Virus record (IMG/VR): IMGVR_UViG_3300035663_000065
Location: 1 to 31,631 of that record
DNA length: 31,631 nt
Direction: 5' to 3' (one strand)
From: a virus
Both the position numbers and the translations under genes were made by a program. Below the pieces are notes generated by a model. That model saw nothing but the letters and a program-made list of their open reading frames with translations, was not told the DNA's origin and did not search any database. Shown one piece after another: positions 24,523-31,107 of this stretch; positions within the stretch are counted from its first letter, which is position 1; every line of letters begins with the position of its first letter.

Positions 24523-24858
24523 TTAGCCAATCAATCGCTTTCGCTCAATTTCCGAGAGGTTTGGATTTGTTTCCAAAGCTAAACGAACCTTGTCAATTTT
24601 GAGCTTCCCGATTTCTTCGACCTTGTCTGCCTTGTCTGAGGCTAGCTTGCTGTTATCTCGATAGGAAGCAGCAAGAGAATCCTGCAGTCTGGCAATCTCC
24701 TTATCTTTAGCGCGCAGTGCTGAATCGACAGCGGCAAACAGAGCAGCCATATGCAGGCACGTTCGGTACTGCTTAGCTGGGTAGTTGCCGCGTGAATCGA
24801 CTTCGATTCCTGCTGCTTGTAGAACATCCGACATAGATGCGTTAGGAGTAATAGCCAT
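24523..24858 (-). CDS. Coiled-coil hypothetical protein
   Basis: A 111-aa protein. The first 45 residues form a small domain (S-D-V-L-Q-A-A-G-I-E-V-D). Residues 45-95 form a coiled coil of charged heptads, and the end is L-S-E-I-E-R-K-R-L-I-G. It begins soon after the preceding stop, with AAAGG as ribosome-binding site, and is followed by a terminator. The family is unknown; DNA-binding or protein-interaction roles are open. Confidence 0.5.
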   Translation of the reverse strand: MAITPNASMSDVLQAAGIEVDSRGNYPAKQYRTCLHMAALFAAVDSALRAKDKEIARLQDSLAASYRDNSKLASDKADKVEEIGKLKIDKVRLALETNPNLSEIERKRLIG

Positions 24859-24862
24859 AACA

Positions 24863-25480
24863 TTAACCTTTCAAAAAAGAGGTAAGCGATTCCGCTTCAC
24901 GTCTGACGCGCGTCAAAATTCGTACCGGAACCTCATCCCATTGCTCTGAGGCAACTTGCTCAAGTGACTTCTTCCAGTCAACAAGAATGTCAGCCAGCTT
25001 GTCGAGATGCGATTCAAGAGAGGCGGACGACAGACGCTTATCAAGCTTCTCTACTGCTCGTCCTGTTTCTTCCACTCCGTCACGAATCTCGGCAATCAAG
25101 CGTGCCGTCACCCGTTCGCCGGATTTCGCCGCCGTTGCAATTGCCTTTTTTGCCACACGTTTAGCGTCGTTGTCGGTCTCGCATTTTGTAAGTTCGAGAA
25201 TTTCTTTGACGCTCCAATCATGGGTACCCGAGTACCCAAGTTTTGGCCTCAACTCAGAAGCACGGATATATCTATCCGCCTGAGACTTTTGATACTCAAT
25301 CCGTCCGCTTGCACAGTACTGCGACCAAGACTTAAACCCTGCCGATTCGTATAGCCGTTCCGTTTTAATTCGCAGCAGCTTTTGGCCGATGTGATAGAAC
25401 GCCTCAAACGCTTCGGTGTTAATCTCTGTCTCCAGTTGTTCGAGGTCGCGAACAGCTTTCGTTTTCCCTAATACAGTCAT
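24863..25480 (-). CDS. Putative DNA-associated helical protein
   Basis: 205 aa from ATG 25480. The longer frame upstream runs through a terminator and is rejected. The region 26-75 (F-Y-H-I-G-Q-K-L-L-R-I-K, then L-Y-E-S-A-G-F-K-S-W-S-Q-Y-C) is a motif I know from phage and plasmid proteins with a ParB-like or DUF3102-like helical DNA-binding segment, followed by helices with R/K patches and a coiled C-terminal half. It may regulate replication or transcription. The family name is uncertain. GAAAG precedes the start. Confidence 0.5.
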   Translation of the reverse strand: MTVLGKTKAVRDLEQLETEINTEAFEAFYHIGQKLLRIKTERLYESAGFKSWSQYCASGRIEYQKSQADRYIRASELRPKLGYSGTHDWSVKEILELTKCETDNDAKRVAKKAIATAAKSGERVTARLIAEIRDGVEETGRAVEKLDKRLSSASLESHLDKLADILVDWKKSLEQVASEQWDEVPVRILTRVRREAESLTSFLKG

Positions 25481-25506
25481 CGATATTTCTTTCAATAAAA
25501 CGTTTG

Positions 25507-25542
25507 TGAAAAACAGCAGGGCTTTAAGTACCCTGCCTGAGC
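25507..25542 (-). terminator. Intrinsic terminator downstream of the small HTH gene
   Basis: The minus strand reads GCAGGG-TACTTAAAG-CCCTGC followed by TGTTTTTC, a perfect six-pair GC stem plus a T run. It lies between the 61-aa HTH gene and the 205-aa gene. Confidence 0.8.
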
Positions 25543-25586
25543 ATCGCCGGGACTGGTTGATATTTGGCGACCGCAACTGGGGGTTT

Positions 25587-25772
25587 CTACTCGACTGACT
25601 TCCAGCATCTTCGCTTCGCGATGTTCATCACGGTCGCTCGATGTATGCCGAACTTTTTTGCTAACTTGTTTGGACATTTTCCAGCAGCAAATGCTCGCCT
25701 GATTTCGCGAACGTCCTTGCTGCTGACTTTTCGATTGCGGCTGTTGTCGCCTGCCGTGTTATCGAAAATCAT
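25587..25772 (-). CDS. Small helix-turn-helix protein
   Basis: A 61-aa basic protein. Residues 17-55 form a resolvase/Hin-type helix-turn-helix: V-S-S-K-D-V-R-E-I-R-R-A-F, then A-A-G-K-C-P-N-K-L-A-K-K-F-G-I-H-R-A-T-V. The recognition helix ends before A-K-R-R-C-W. No catalytic domain is attached, so it is probably a transcription or replication regulator. It overlaps the stop of the annealing-protein gene as ATGA and is followed by a terminator, so it ends that operon. Confidence 0.65.
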   Translation of the reverse strand: MIFDNTAGDNSRNRKVSSKDVREIRRAFAAGKCPNKLAKKFGIHRATVMNIAKRRCWKSVE

Positions 25773-26587
25773 CGAGCGACCTCCTCGACTGCCTGAGCCA
25801 GCGACGAGGCTTCAGTCTTACGCTCGGCCAGTGCTACGCCGAACGCCTCGCCAACCGTAGTCTCGCCGTCTCTAATTGCCGTGTAGACTTGCTGCAAAGT
25901 CATGCGGTCGTCTGTCGTCCAGCCCTGAGCAATCGGCTTGGCGAGCAGATTCTCAAGCTGAGCAAGACTAACGCCGATGCCTTGAAAACTGTTTACAATC
26001 TTTTCGACCGTCTCGCTGCTGAGCAGTTTGGCAACCATTCGTTCGGCCAGCGACTGAAGCTCAGAGCGAACGCCGGGCGGGACGCTTCGCATGACTGCTT
26101 CGCGAACTCGCTTGCTGAGTTCTGCTTTCAGGATGACGTTGTAAAAGCGGTCGTCGTTGTGCTTGGTCATCTGCCCGCCTCGCGACCGATACCACTTCGA
26201 GACGATGCCAGAGTCTCGCCAGATTCGGCCTGACTGAAAATCTGTAAAGGTCGCCGTAACTCGAACCCGGTCATCATCCAGCGGCTCGACTGTCTGCTCG
26301 ATGCGGTTGTATCCCCAAGCCGCCGCGATTGCCTCAGCCGCGCGAATCGACAGGCCGCGAGCGTACTGCATACGCCCTGACTTGTCCGCGCCGATTGGCT
26401 TGGCGTACATCACCGACTCGGCAAACGATGGATACGCCTCAATCTGGTCGAGCAGCTCCTGCATGACTGCCTTATTGTTTCGCGGCCTGACCTGCGCTGC
26501 CATCATCAGCGATTCGTTTTCCATCTTGATAAGCTGATAATCGGTTGCCGGTTTTACATCAGCCGGAATCAATTCTTGCTCTTTCAT
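25769..26587 (-). CDS. Putative single-strand annealing/recombination protein
   Basis: A 272-aa protein. The core around residues 55-165 contains A-K-P-I-G then a R-G-L-S-I-R-A-A-E-A-I-A-A-A-W-G segment, a beta region with D-F-Q-S-G-R-I-W-R-D-S-G, and D-D-R-F-Y-N-V-I-L-K-A-E-L-S-K-R-V-R with R-S-V-P after it. This order recurs in phage proteins next to RecB-like nucleases, where it is taken to be an annealing protein. It starts 2 bases after the nuclease stop. It would promote annealing for recombination-dependent replication. The family naming is from memory of the pattern, so moderate confidence only. Confidence 0.45.
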   Translation of the reverse strand: MKEQELIPADVKPATDYQLIKMENESLMMAAQVRPRNNKAVMQELLDQIEAYPSFAESVMYAKPIGADKSGRMQYARGLSIRAAEAIAAAWGYNRIEQTVEPLDDDRVRVTATFTDFQSGRIWRDSGIVSKWYRSRGGQMTKHNDDRFYNVILKAELSKRVREAVMRSVPPGVRSELQSLAERMVAKLLSSETVEKIVNSFQGIGVSLAQLENLLAKPIAQGWTTDDRMTLQQVYTAIRDGETTVGEAFGVALAERKTEASSLAQAVEEVAR

Positions 26588-26589
26588 TT

Positions 26590-27438
26590 CTACTTCTCCT
26601 CCAAAATTTTCATTGCCTCAGTCACCTGCCTGCTCGCAGCGATACGCTCGCTGTTCACATACGGGCAGGTCGACCAGTAACCACACCACGATTCGCTACA
26701 CCACCAAGAGCCAACCGCAGCAGGAGGAAAGAGCCCTGCGTCGATTGTCTTTGAGACTATCGCGACTCGCTTAGCCAGAATCGGCAGGTCGCTCTTGTCT
26801 CGTTTCGCTTCGATTAACTGCCGCCGCACTGGGTTGCGAGTTGTCGGCTCAATCAGAATATCGAGCTTGACCGTAGACTCGCCATCTGGATTGACGCTCG
26901 CAGCGTAGACCGTCAACTGTGTCGAGACCTCAGCATCGGCAGGGCTCATCGAGCGGCCTGACGTTTTGAAATCAACCACATCGCCGCCAGTCGTTACAAG
27001 GTCGATGACTCCAACCAAGTCGTGCGAGATAGCCGGAAGCTCCAGCCGAAATTGTTTTTCAACTTCGGCAGGCTGATAGTCTGGAGCCTGCTGCATCGCG
27101 TGACCTGCGGCCATCAGTGCTACGAGGTCTTTCGTCTTGCCGACTGACTGCTCGGTCTCGTCCCTCTGAAGCTGATAACCATCGTGTTTGAGCTTAGCTT
27201 CGTAGCTCGCGACTGCCGCATCGATAATCTCAGTCGTCGGCAAGTCTTCGTGCGAATCAATCTTCTGCCTGAAGTTATGCTCCGCTCCGCTGTGAACTGC
27301 TGAGCCCTTGAGCATCGCCAGTTTCGGCGGAATGATTTCTCGCTCGATGTACCTGCGCCGCCAGCTCTCAGGACATTTTGCAAACGTTTCCATTTGCGAT
27401 GCCGAAAGGTGCTGTCGCTTTTTCTCCTGCTCACTCAT
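26590..27438 (-). CDS. RecB/Cas4-like exonuclease with probable Fe-S cluster
   Basis: 282 aa from ATG 27438, which overlaps the preceding stop by 8 bases. The protein has the PD-(D/E)XK exonuclease layout: H49 in G-S-A-V-H-S-G, D146 in VGVIDLVT, D156-F-K158 in VVDFKTSG, and Q174/Y178 downstream. C22 (in F-A-K-C-P-E-S-W) and three C-terminal Cys, C247, C252 and C258 (around W-W-C-S-E-S-W-C-G-Y-W-S-T-C), fit the four-cysteine iron-sulfur cluster of AddB/Cas4-type nucleases. It would resect double-stranded ends for the annealing protein next to it. Confidence 0.82.
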   Translation of the reverse strand: MSEQEKKRQHLSASQMETFAKCPESWRRRYIEREIIPPKLAMLKGSAVHSGAEHNFRQKIDSHEDLPTTEIIDAAVASYEAKLKHDGYQLQRDETEQSVGKTKDLVALMAAGHAMQQAPDYQPAEVEKQFRLELPAISHDLVGVIDLVTTGGDVVDFKTSGRSMSPADAEVSTQLTVYAASVNPDGESTVKLDILIEPTTRNPVRRQLIEAKRDKSDLPILAKRVAIVSKTIDAGLFPPAAVGSWWCSESWCGYWSTCPYVNSERIAASRQVTEAMKILEEK

Positions 27439-27712
27439 CGTCTGTTTCTCCGCTGTGCATTTCGATAACCTTTCCAAGAATCGAGCCGATGCCAATCAGC
27501 CCGAACAGAGCCGCCAGTGCCGCCTGAGTATCTCGGACTGCCATTGCCTCGGCCCTTGCCTTATCCAGACTCAGAAACAGATTGACTACTCGGTCAAGTG
27601 CTTCATTTCCCTTGTCATCATCGCTCAGCGCCTTTTCGACAATCTCGATGCCGAGCATTTCGAGCTGGTCGAAGTTGCTGCTAAACAGTGCGGTCGCTTC
27701 GGCGAACTTCAT
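27431..27712 (-). CDS. Hypothetical protein with hydrophobic segment
   Basis: A 93-aa protein with an acidic C-terminus (S-G-E-T-D-D-E). The C-terminal half contains a glycine-rich hydrophobic run (A-A-L-A-A-L-F-G-L-I-G-I-G-S-I-L-G). No signal peptide is present. The function was not recognised. It overlaps both neighbours (32 bases upstream, 8 bases downstream), so it is translated with the CsrA-like and nuclease genes. Confidence 0.5.
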   Translation of the reverse strand: MKFAEATALFSSNFDQLEMLGIEIVEKALSDDDKGNEALDRVVNLFLSLDKARAEAMAVRDTQAALAALFGLIGIGSILGKVIEMHSGETDDE

Positions 27713-27872
27713 TTGATTCCCTTTCTGTCCTATAAATTGAAATGTCGCGGCCAGCCTTAATCGTGATTCCAGCCTTGCGATTTTTCTTTGAATACTGATT
27801 TGAAAAACAAACCTCGATAGTCTCTCCGCTCGGCAGCAGCAGAACGATTGCGTTCTTCGCTGTCAGCGTCAT
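27681..27872 (-). CDS. CsrA-like small RNA-binding protein (candidate)
   Basis: 63 aa from ATG 27872, chosen because AGGAAG precedes it and it starts 2 bases after the HTH stop. A longer frame from 27917 overlaps that gene. The length is that of CsrA (about 60-75 aa). The order of short strands also fits: I-V-L-L-L-P-S-G-E-T-I-E-V, then R-K-A-G-I-T-I-K-A-G-R-D-I-S-I-Y-R-T-E. The second part resembles CsrA's V-x-L-G-I-x-A-P-x-x-V-x-V-x-R-x-E. The usual first strand (L-x-L-x-R-x-x-G-E) is altered, so this is a divergent candidate. CsrA proteins bind GGA in RNA leaders and control translation. Confidence 0.42.
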   Translation of the reverse strand: MTLTAKNAIVLLLPSGETIEVCFSNQYSKKNRKAGITIKAGRDISIYRTERESNEVRRSDRTV

Positions 27873-27874
27873 CG

Positions 27875-28117
27875 TCAGGCTTCCTTTTTTTCCGGTTGCT
27901 TTTCCTTGCTCTTGCATGGTCTGCCTACTTTCCTTCGTAAGTTTTTGTCAAGAAATACCACATCCTGTTTCGTCAGCATCAGGACAAATCGCCCTGTTGT
28001 TCCGACTGGTAGTCGCCGCCCTCGCTTGAATCGCTTCAGTGCATACTGCACAGTCCGAGCATTGACTCCAAGCATTTTCGCGGCTGCTTGTACGCCGTAG
28101 AGTTGGTTGCCTAGCAT
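27875..28117 (-). CDS. Small HTH (MerR/excisionase-like) DNA-binding protein
   Basis: An 80-aa basic protein. Residues 8-32 (Y-G-V-Q-A-A-A-K-M-L-G-V-N-A-R-T-V-Q-Y) form a helix-turn-helix of the MerR/excisionase type, followed by a wing (R-R-L-P-V-G-T-T-G-R-F-V) and a lysine-rich tail (R-K-V-G-R-P, which resembles an AT-hook). It is the first full gene of the early operon and may control it. Its ATG (28117) shares a base with the stop of an upstream four-codon minigene, so translation may depend on re-initiation. Confidence 0.7.
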   Translation of the reverse strand: MLGNQLYGVQAAAKMLGVNARTVQYALKRFKRGRRLPVGTTGRFVLMLTKQDVVFLDKNLRRKVGRPCKSKEKQPEKKEA

Positions 28118-28131
28118 TACGTGCCTTTCAT
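28117..28131 (-). CDS. Four-codon leader minigene (M-K-G-T)
   Basis: The minus strand reads ATG AAA GGC ACG TAA from 28131 to 28117. AGGAGA at 28144-28139 is placed seven bases before this ATG, while the ATG of the HTH gene lacks a site of its own and overlaps the minigene stop as TAATG. It is a candidate leader peptide for re-initiation. There is no experimental evidence, and it could be chance. Confidence 0.4.
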   Translation of the reverse strand: MKGT

Positions 28132-28181
28132 TTTTCGGTCTCCTGTGTGTGTGATTCTCATCCGTGCGAAGCTATACGATT

Positions 28182-28208
28182 CCGAGCAGGGTACGCCTCC
28201 CTGCCCGG
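28182..28208 (-). other. Stem-loop after the DUF2201-like gene
   Basis: A ten-pair stem (28182-28191 with 28199-28208, one G-U) with a seven-base loop, starting 16 bases after the stop codon at 28226-28224. No T run follows, so it is a poor intrinsic terminator and may be an RNA-stability or factor-dependent element. Confidence 0.55.
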
Positions 28209-28223
28209 TATCGAGCAGCCTCA

Positions 28224-29555
28224 TCAACTGAAGCTCGCGATTCTTACTGTCTTGCCGATTGGGCTTTGTTCATAGCTTCCCGGTGGCTGAACCGTCACGC
28301 AGTCGAGCGAGTACCGGCTCGGCCATCGCCCTTCTGAGTCGGTAAACAGGATTACCCCGTCAACGTCTGTCGATTCGACCTCCGATAGCACTGAGCGAAA
28401 GTCTGTGCCGCCTCCGCCCTGAGCCGCAATCGCGACCTCCTCGCCGCTGCTGCGATTCCACTCGTCGCGGCCAGTTACTGCCGTGTCGTGATAGTAAATA
28501 TCAATTTCGCGAATCTCAGGAATCGCCTCGACCAGTTCGCGAGCCATCGATTGCCAGTGGCTGAAATAGCAGATGCAGGAGCCGCTCACGTCGAGGACTA
28601 GAGCCAGACGGAACCCGCTGACCTTGCGGCGGGCTGGCCGGTAGACTCCCTGAGCAATTGAGCGCCGGCTCGGCCTGCTCCAGTCTGCGACTGATTCTCC
28701 GCTTGCCCTCGATGCGACCAGTTCAATGACCACATCCTGCCAGCGACAATCGCTTGCGACGATTAACTCTCCGCTGAGCGACTGCGAGCCGCTGCTTGTC
28801 CCTGCTTGATGCCGAAACGTTTCCGGCGATTTAATCTTCCCCTGCTCGGCTGCGTCCTCGATTGCCTGAGCGACTTCCTCGGCTAGTTCTTCAGGGTCGT
28901 CCTGACCAAGCACTTCAGGAGCGAACTTTTTCGCCAGCGAGCCGGGACAGTGTACGCCATCAGTTACAGAGCCGGGCTGACCGTCAGACTGCTCTCCCGG
29001 CTGATTGCCGTCCTGAGGCTCTGGCTGACCGTCTGGCGAGCTTTCCCCCTGCTGCTCGTCCTGAGACCCGCCCTTCTGCTTGTCGTCGCTCTGGCTCGAT
29101 TCTGGCTTATCCTGCTGCGGCTTGTCTTTTGGCTGCTCGCTGCTCGCTTCGTGCTGGTAGTATTCTTCCCAGCTCAGGCCATCGCTGAGACCGAGTTGAT
29201 TCGGCCAGCATCCATCGGGCGGGAGTTTGTAACCGGCCCTAACGACGAGCGGATTGATTTCGCGGTCCATCGACTTGTTCGCCCTGTCGTGGTCGAGCCA
29301 GCTGCCATCTGCAAATCGCTCATTGTGCCGGAAGCGAACGTGGCAGACCTCATGGACGAGCAGTCCGCAAATCTGGTCGAGGGTCAGAGTCTCGATGTAG
29401 TCTGGATTAACCAGCAGGACGATTCCGTCAGTCGCGGCGGTGCTGACCTGCTTTGTCTCGACGAGCCTCAGGCATCGTATCGCACAGGCATCGGCGACGA
29501 TTGCCGGGTCGGTGCTCATCAGCATTTTGGTAAGGGCGATTTCGGCTTTGTTCAC
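28224..29555 (-). CDS. Metallopeptidase-VWA protein (DUF2201-like), MoxR partner
   Basis: A 443-aa protein starting at GTG 29555, with AAGGAG upstream. The N-terminal metallopeptidase-like domain has HEVCH (H68, E69, H72) in L-L-V-H-E-V-C-H-V-R-F-R-H. A Q/E/D/S/P-rich linker spans about residues 135-205. The C-terminal VWA domain has the metal-binding pattern D322-V-S-G-S, then T384-D385 in GGGGTDF, and D406 in F-T-D-S-E-G. This architecture is known from DUF2201 proteins, which pair with MoxR ATPases. Such pairs act as chaperones for protein maturation or in conflict systems, but the target here is unknown. Confidence 0.82.
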   Translation of the reverse strand: MNKAEIALTKMLMSTDPAIVADACAIRCLRLVETKQVSTAATDGIVLLVNPDYIETLTLDQICGLLVHEVCHVRFRHNERFADGSWLDHDRANKSMDREINPLVVRAGYKLPPDGCWPNQLGLSDGLSWEEYYQHEASSEQPKDKPQQDKPESSQSDDKQKGGSQDEQQGESSPDGQPEPQDGNQPGEQSDGQPGSVTDGVHCPGSLAKKFAPEVLGQDDPEELAEEVAQAIEDAAEQGKIKSPETFRHQAGTSSGSQSLSGELIVASDCRWQDVVIELVASRASGESVADWSRPSRRSIAQGVYRPARRKVSGFRLALVLDVSGSCICYFSHWQSMARELVEAIPEIREIDIYYHDTAVTGRDEWNRSSGEEVAIAAQGGGGTDFRSVLSEVESTDVDGVILFTDSEGRWPSRYSLDCVTVQPPGSYEQSPIGKTVRIASFS

Positions 29556-29607
29556 GTTTGATTCTCCTTGCGTTGTCTGGCTCGCGGTCTTCGCTTGCCT
29601 GTCCTAG

Positions 29608-29636
29608 ATTATTATCGGGATTGCGAAACTATTCAA
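29608..29636 (-). promoter_or_regulatory. Candidate promoter of the DUF2201-like gene
   Basis: TTGAAT (29636-29631) and AATAAT (29613-29608) are spaced 17 bases, close to a sigma-70-type pair. The flanking TCCCCTATT and C-G-A-T-A sequences recur upstream of the 54-aa gene. The first base of transcription would be about 29600, some 45 bases before the GTG start. Confidence 0.5.
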
Positions 29637-29660
29637 TAGGGGAAATCCAGAAAAAATCAG

Positions 29661-29693
29661 GAGAAAAAAGAGCCCCGTTTCCAAGGCTCTTTT
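29661..29693 (-). terminator. Intrinsic terminator after the MoxR gene
   Basis: The minus strand reads AAAAGAGCC-TTGGAAACGG-GGCTCTTTT followed by more T. The stem is six GC/AT pairs extended by A-T pairs (29669-29674 with 29685-29690). It closes the MoxR transcription unit just before the promoter of the next gene. Confidence 0.85.
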
Positions 29694-29708
29694 CCCCCTG
29701 CTGGCCGG

Positions 29709-30686
29709 TTACCGGCTGGCGACGATTGCCGCTGCGTGTCGCTTGACGAGCTTGCTGAACTCTTTTTCTTTGAGCAAGCTCGGCTGCTGCTTGGCGACTG
29801 CCTTGAGAAACTGCACTTGATAAGTCCCGTCCATCCCATCGACGAGCCGCATGACCGAATCATCCTGAAGAATCCAGCGAGCTTTAGCCACGGCTGGCAG
29901 TAGCTCGACCAGTTTGCTCATCATTGCCGGGCTGGCTGGCAGGCTGGCGGTCCCGGCGAGAATCGCGTCGATGCTCGGAAGCTGGACGTTGGCTCGTCGC
30001 CATCGGCAGAACGATGCGGCTGCATCAGGTCCGATGATGCCTGCTACGGTCTCCTGCTCTGGCTCGTATGGCAGGAGCCGCGAGAGCCGAGCCCAGTTGC
30101 GAGGAGTCGGCTGATTGAAATCCTGCTTCGCGTCCCACTTGCTGAACATCGCCGGGTTCGATTCGAGGAAAGCCAGCAGGCCAGCATCGGCGAAACTCTG
30201 CTCTTGATACCAGCCCCGCCATTCGGCGAAGTCTGGCTCGATTGTGATGACGATACATCGCTCTCGCAGTGCCGAGCTGAGTCGCGAACATCCGGCTCGG
30301 TCGCTGACCAGATTGCCGGTCGCCATCAGGACCGTTCCCTCTGGCAACTTGTAGTCGCCAATCGCTCCGCCGAGAAACAGCTTGAGCAGCGGACTGGTCA
30401 ACTCCATCGGAGCTTGAGTAATCTCATCGACGTTGAGCAGGCAAGCAGACTCCGGCCAGAAGTTCGGCACGTTCCAGCGAGTGCGACCATTCTCGACAGT
30501 CGGAATTCCGCGAAAGTCTACTGCTTCAAATTCGGCTGGCCTGACCTCGACATATGGCAGGCTTAACTCCTGAGCGAGGATATAGCCGACCGTTGTCTTG
30601 CCGATACCCGGCGAGCCGAGCAGGAGGACAGGCAGACCAGCGGCGGCGGCTTTCTTAACTTCAGCGATTGCGGTAGTGATGTTCAT
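29709..30686 (-). CDS. MoxR-type AAA+ ATPase
   Basis: A 325-aa protein. Walker A is GSPGIGKT (residues 24-31), Walker B L-L-N-V-D-E (83-88), sensor 1 M-A-T-G-N (121-125), and the arginine finger region is L-R-E-R-C (140-144). MoxR ATPases act with VWA-domain partners as chaperones in protein assembly or maturation, and the DUF2201-like gene downstream is the expected partner. The start ATG 30686 has a weak GGAA-containing leader within a repeated CAAACGCA sequence. It is separated from the partner by a terminator and promoter, so the pair can be expressed at different levels. Confidence 0.85.
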   Translation of the reverse strand: MNITTAIAEVKKAAAAGLPVLLLGSPGIGKTTVGYILAQELSLPYVEVRPAEFEAVDFRGIPTVENGRTRWNVPNFWPESACLLNVDEITQAPMELTSPLLKLFLGGAIGDYKLPEGTVLMATGNLVSDRAGCSRLSSALRERCIVITIEPDFAEWRGWYQEQSFADAGLLAFLESNPAMFSKWDAKQDFNQPTPRNWARLSRLLPYEPEQETVAGIIGPDAAASFCRWRRANVQLPSIDAILAGTASLPASPAMMSKLVELLPAVAKARWILQDDSVMRLVDGMDGTYQVQFLKAVAKQQPSLLKEKEFSKLVKRHAAAIVASR

Positions 30687-30719
30687 TGCGTTTGTTCCTT
30701 GCGTTTGTGATTGTGAGTC

Positions 30720-30761
30720 CCTGCGACGATGCAGGCCGTCGAGCCCCGTTGCCGAGGCTCT
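30720..30761 (-). other. Two hairpins in the MoxR leader
   Basis: GAGCC/GGCTC (30741-30745 with 30756-30760) and CCTGC/GCAGG (30720-30735) form two stems between the 54-aa gene and the MoxR start. The first is nearly the same sequence as the terminator stem at 29670-29690 but lacks the T run. It could be an attenuator or a decayed terminator. Confidence 0.5.
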
Positions 30762-30776
30762 CAGGTCTGGACCGTG

Positions 30777-30941
30777 TTACTCTGCTGCAATTCGCTCAAG
30801 TCGCTCAAAGGTTAAGCCGTTCCAAATTCCGCGAAAACTGATTCCGGCTTTAGTTACAAATTCGATTTCGACTGAGATGATTCCTTGGCCTGAGCAGATA
30901 AGAGCGTTTGCAGATTCGATTGCTTGTGAGAGAGTAGCCAT
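30777..30941 (-). CDS. Small hypothetical protein
   Basis: 54 aa from ATG 30941, placed after a strong AAGGAG. A longer frame upstream runs through the leader and terminator and is rejected. It reads MATLSQAIESANALI, then a beta-like part (I-S-V-E-I-E-F-V-T-K-A-G-I-S-F-R) and an L-E-R-I-A-A-E end. The function is unknown. It is the first gene of the unit that includes the MoxR ATPase. Confidence 0.5.
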   Translation of the reverse strand: MATLSQAIESANALICSGQGIISVEIEFVTKAGISFRGIWNGLTFERLERIAAE

Positions 30942-30993
30942 TTTTAATTTCTCCTTGCGTTTGTTTCGGTCGCGACTTGCTCCCGATGGAATA

Positions 30994-31022
30994 AATATCG
31001 TCGCAACAGCGAAGAAAGTAAA
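30994..31022 (-). promoter_or_regulatory. Candidate promoter of the 54-aa gene
   Basis: TTTACT (31022-31017) and GATATT (30999-30994) are spaced 17 bases. The segment aligns with the candidate promoter at 29608-29636 (shared TCCCCTATT, T-T-C-G-C, and C-G-A-T-A elements), which argues that both are real control regions. The -35 and -10 matches themselves are modest. Confidence 0.42.
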
Positions 31023-31055
31023 TAGGGGATTGGTCGTTTCAGGGAAAATAGTTGA

Positions 31056-31090
31056 AAAGAAACAGAAACCCCGCAAAACGCAGGGTTTCT
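31056..31090 (-). terminator. Intrinsic terminator after the partial gene
   Basis: The minus strand carries AGAAACCCTGC-GTTTT-GCGGGGTTTCT with one mismatch, then TTTC runs. The stem uses 31064-31074 with 31080-31090. It lies between the stop of the partial gene (31108) and the next promoter. Confidence 0.72.
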
Positions 31091-31107
31091 TGCTGGGGAA
31101 AGAATTC

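Noticed and set aside
25481-25576. Upstream extension of the 205-aa gene
   Set aside because: It reads through a strong terminator; ATG 25480 lies after it with GAAAG upstream.
28950-29561. Plus-strand frame of 203 codons opposite the DUF2201-like gene
   Set aside because: The minus-strand gene has HExxH and VWA motifs in order. The plus-strand frame is a Leu/Arg-rich mirror of its low-complexity linker.
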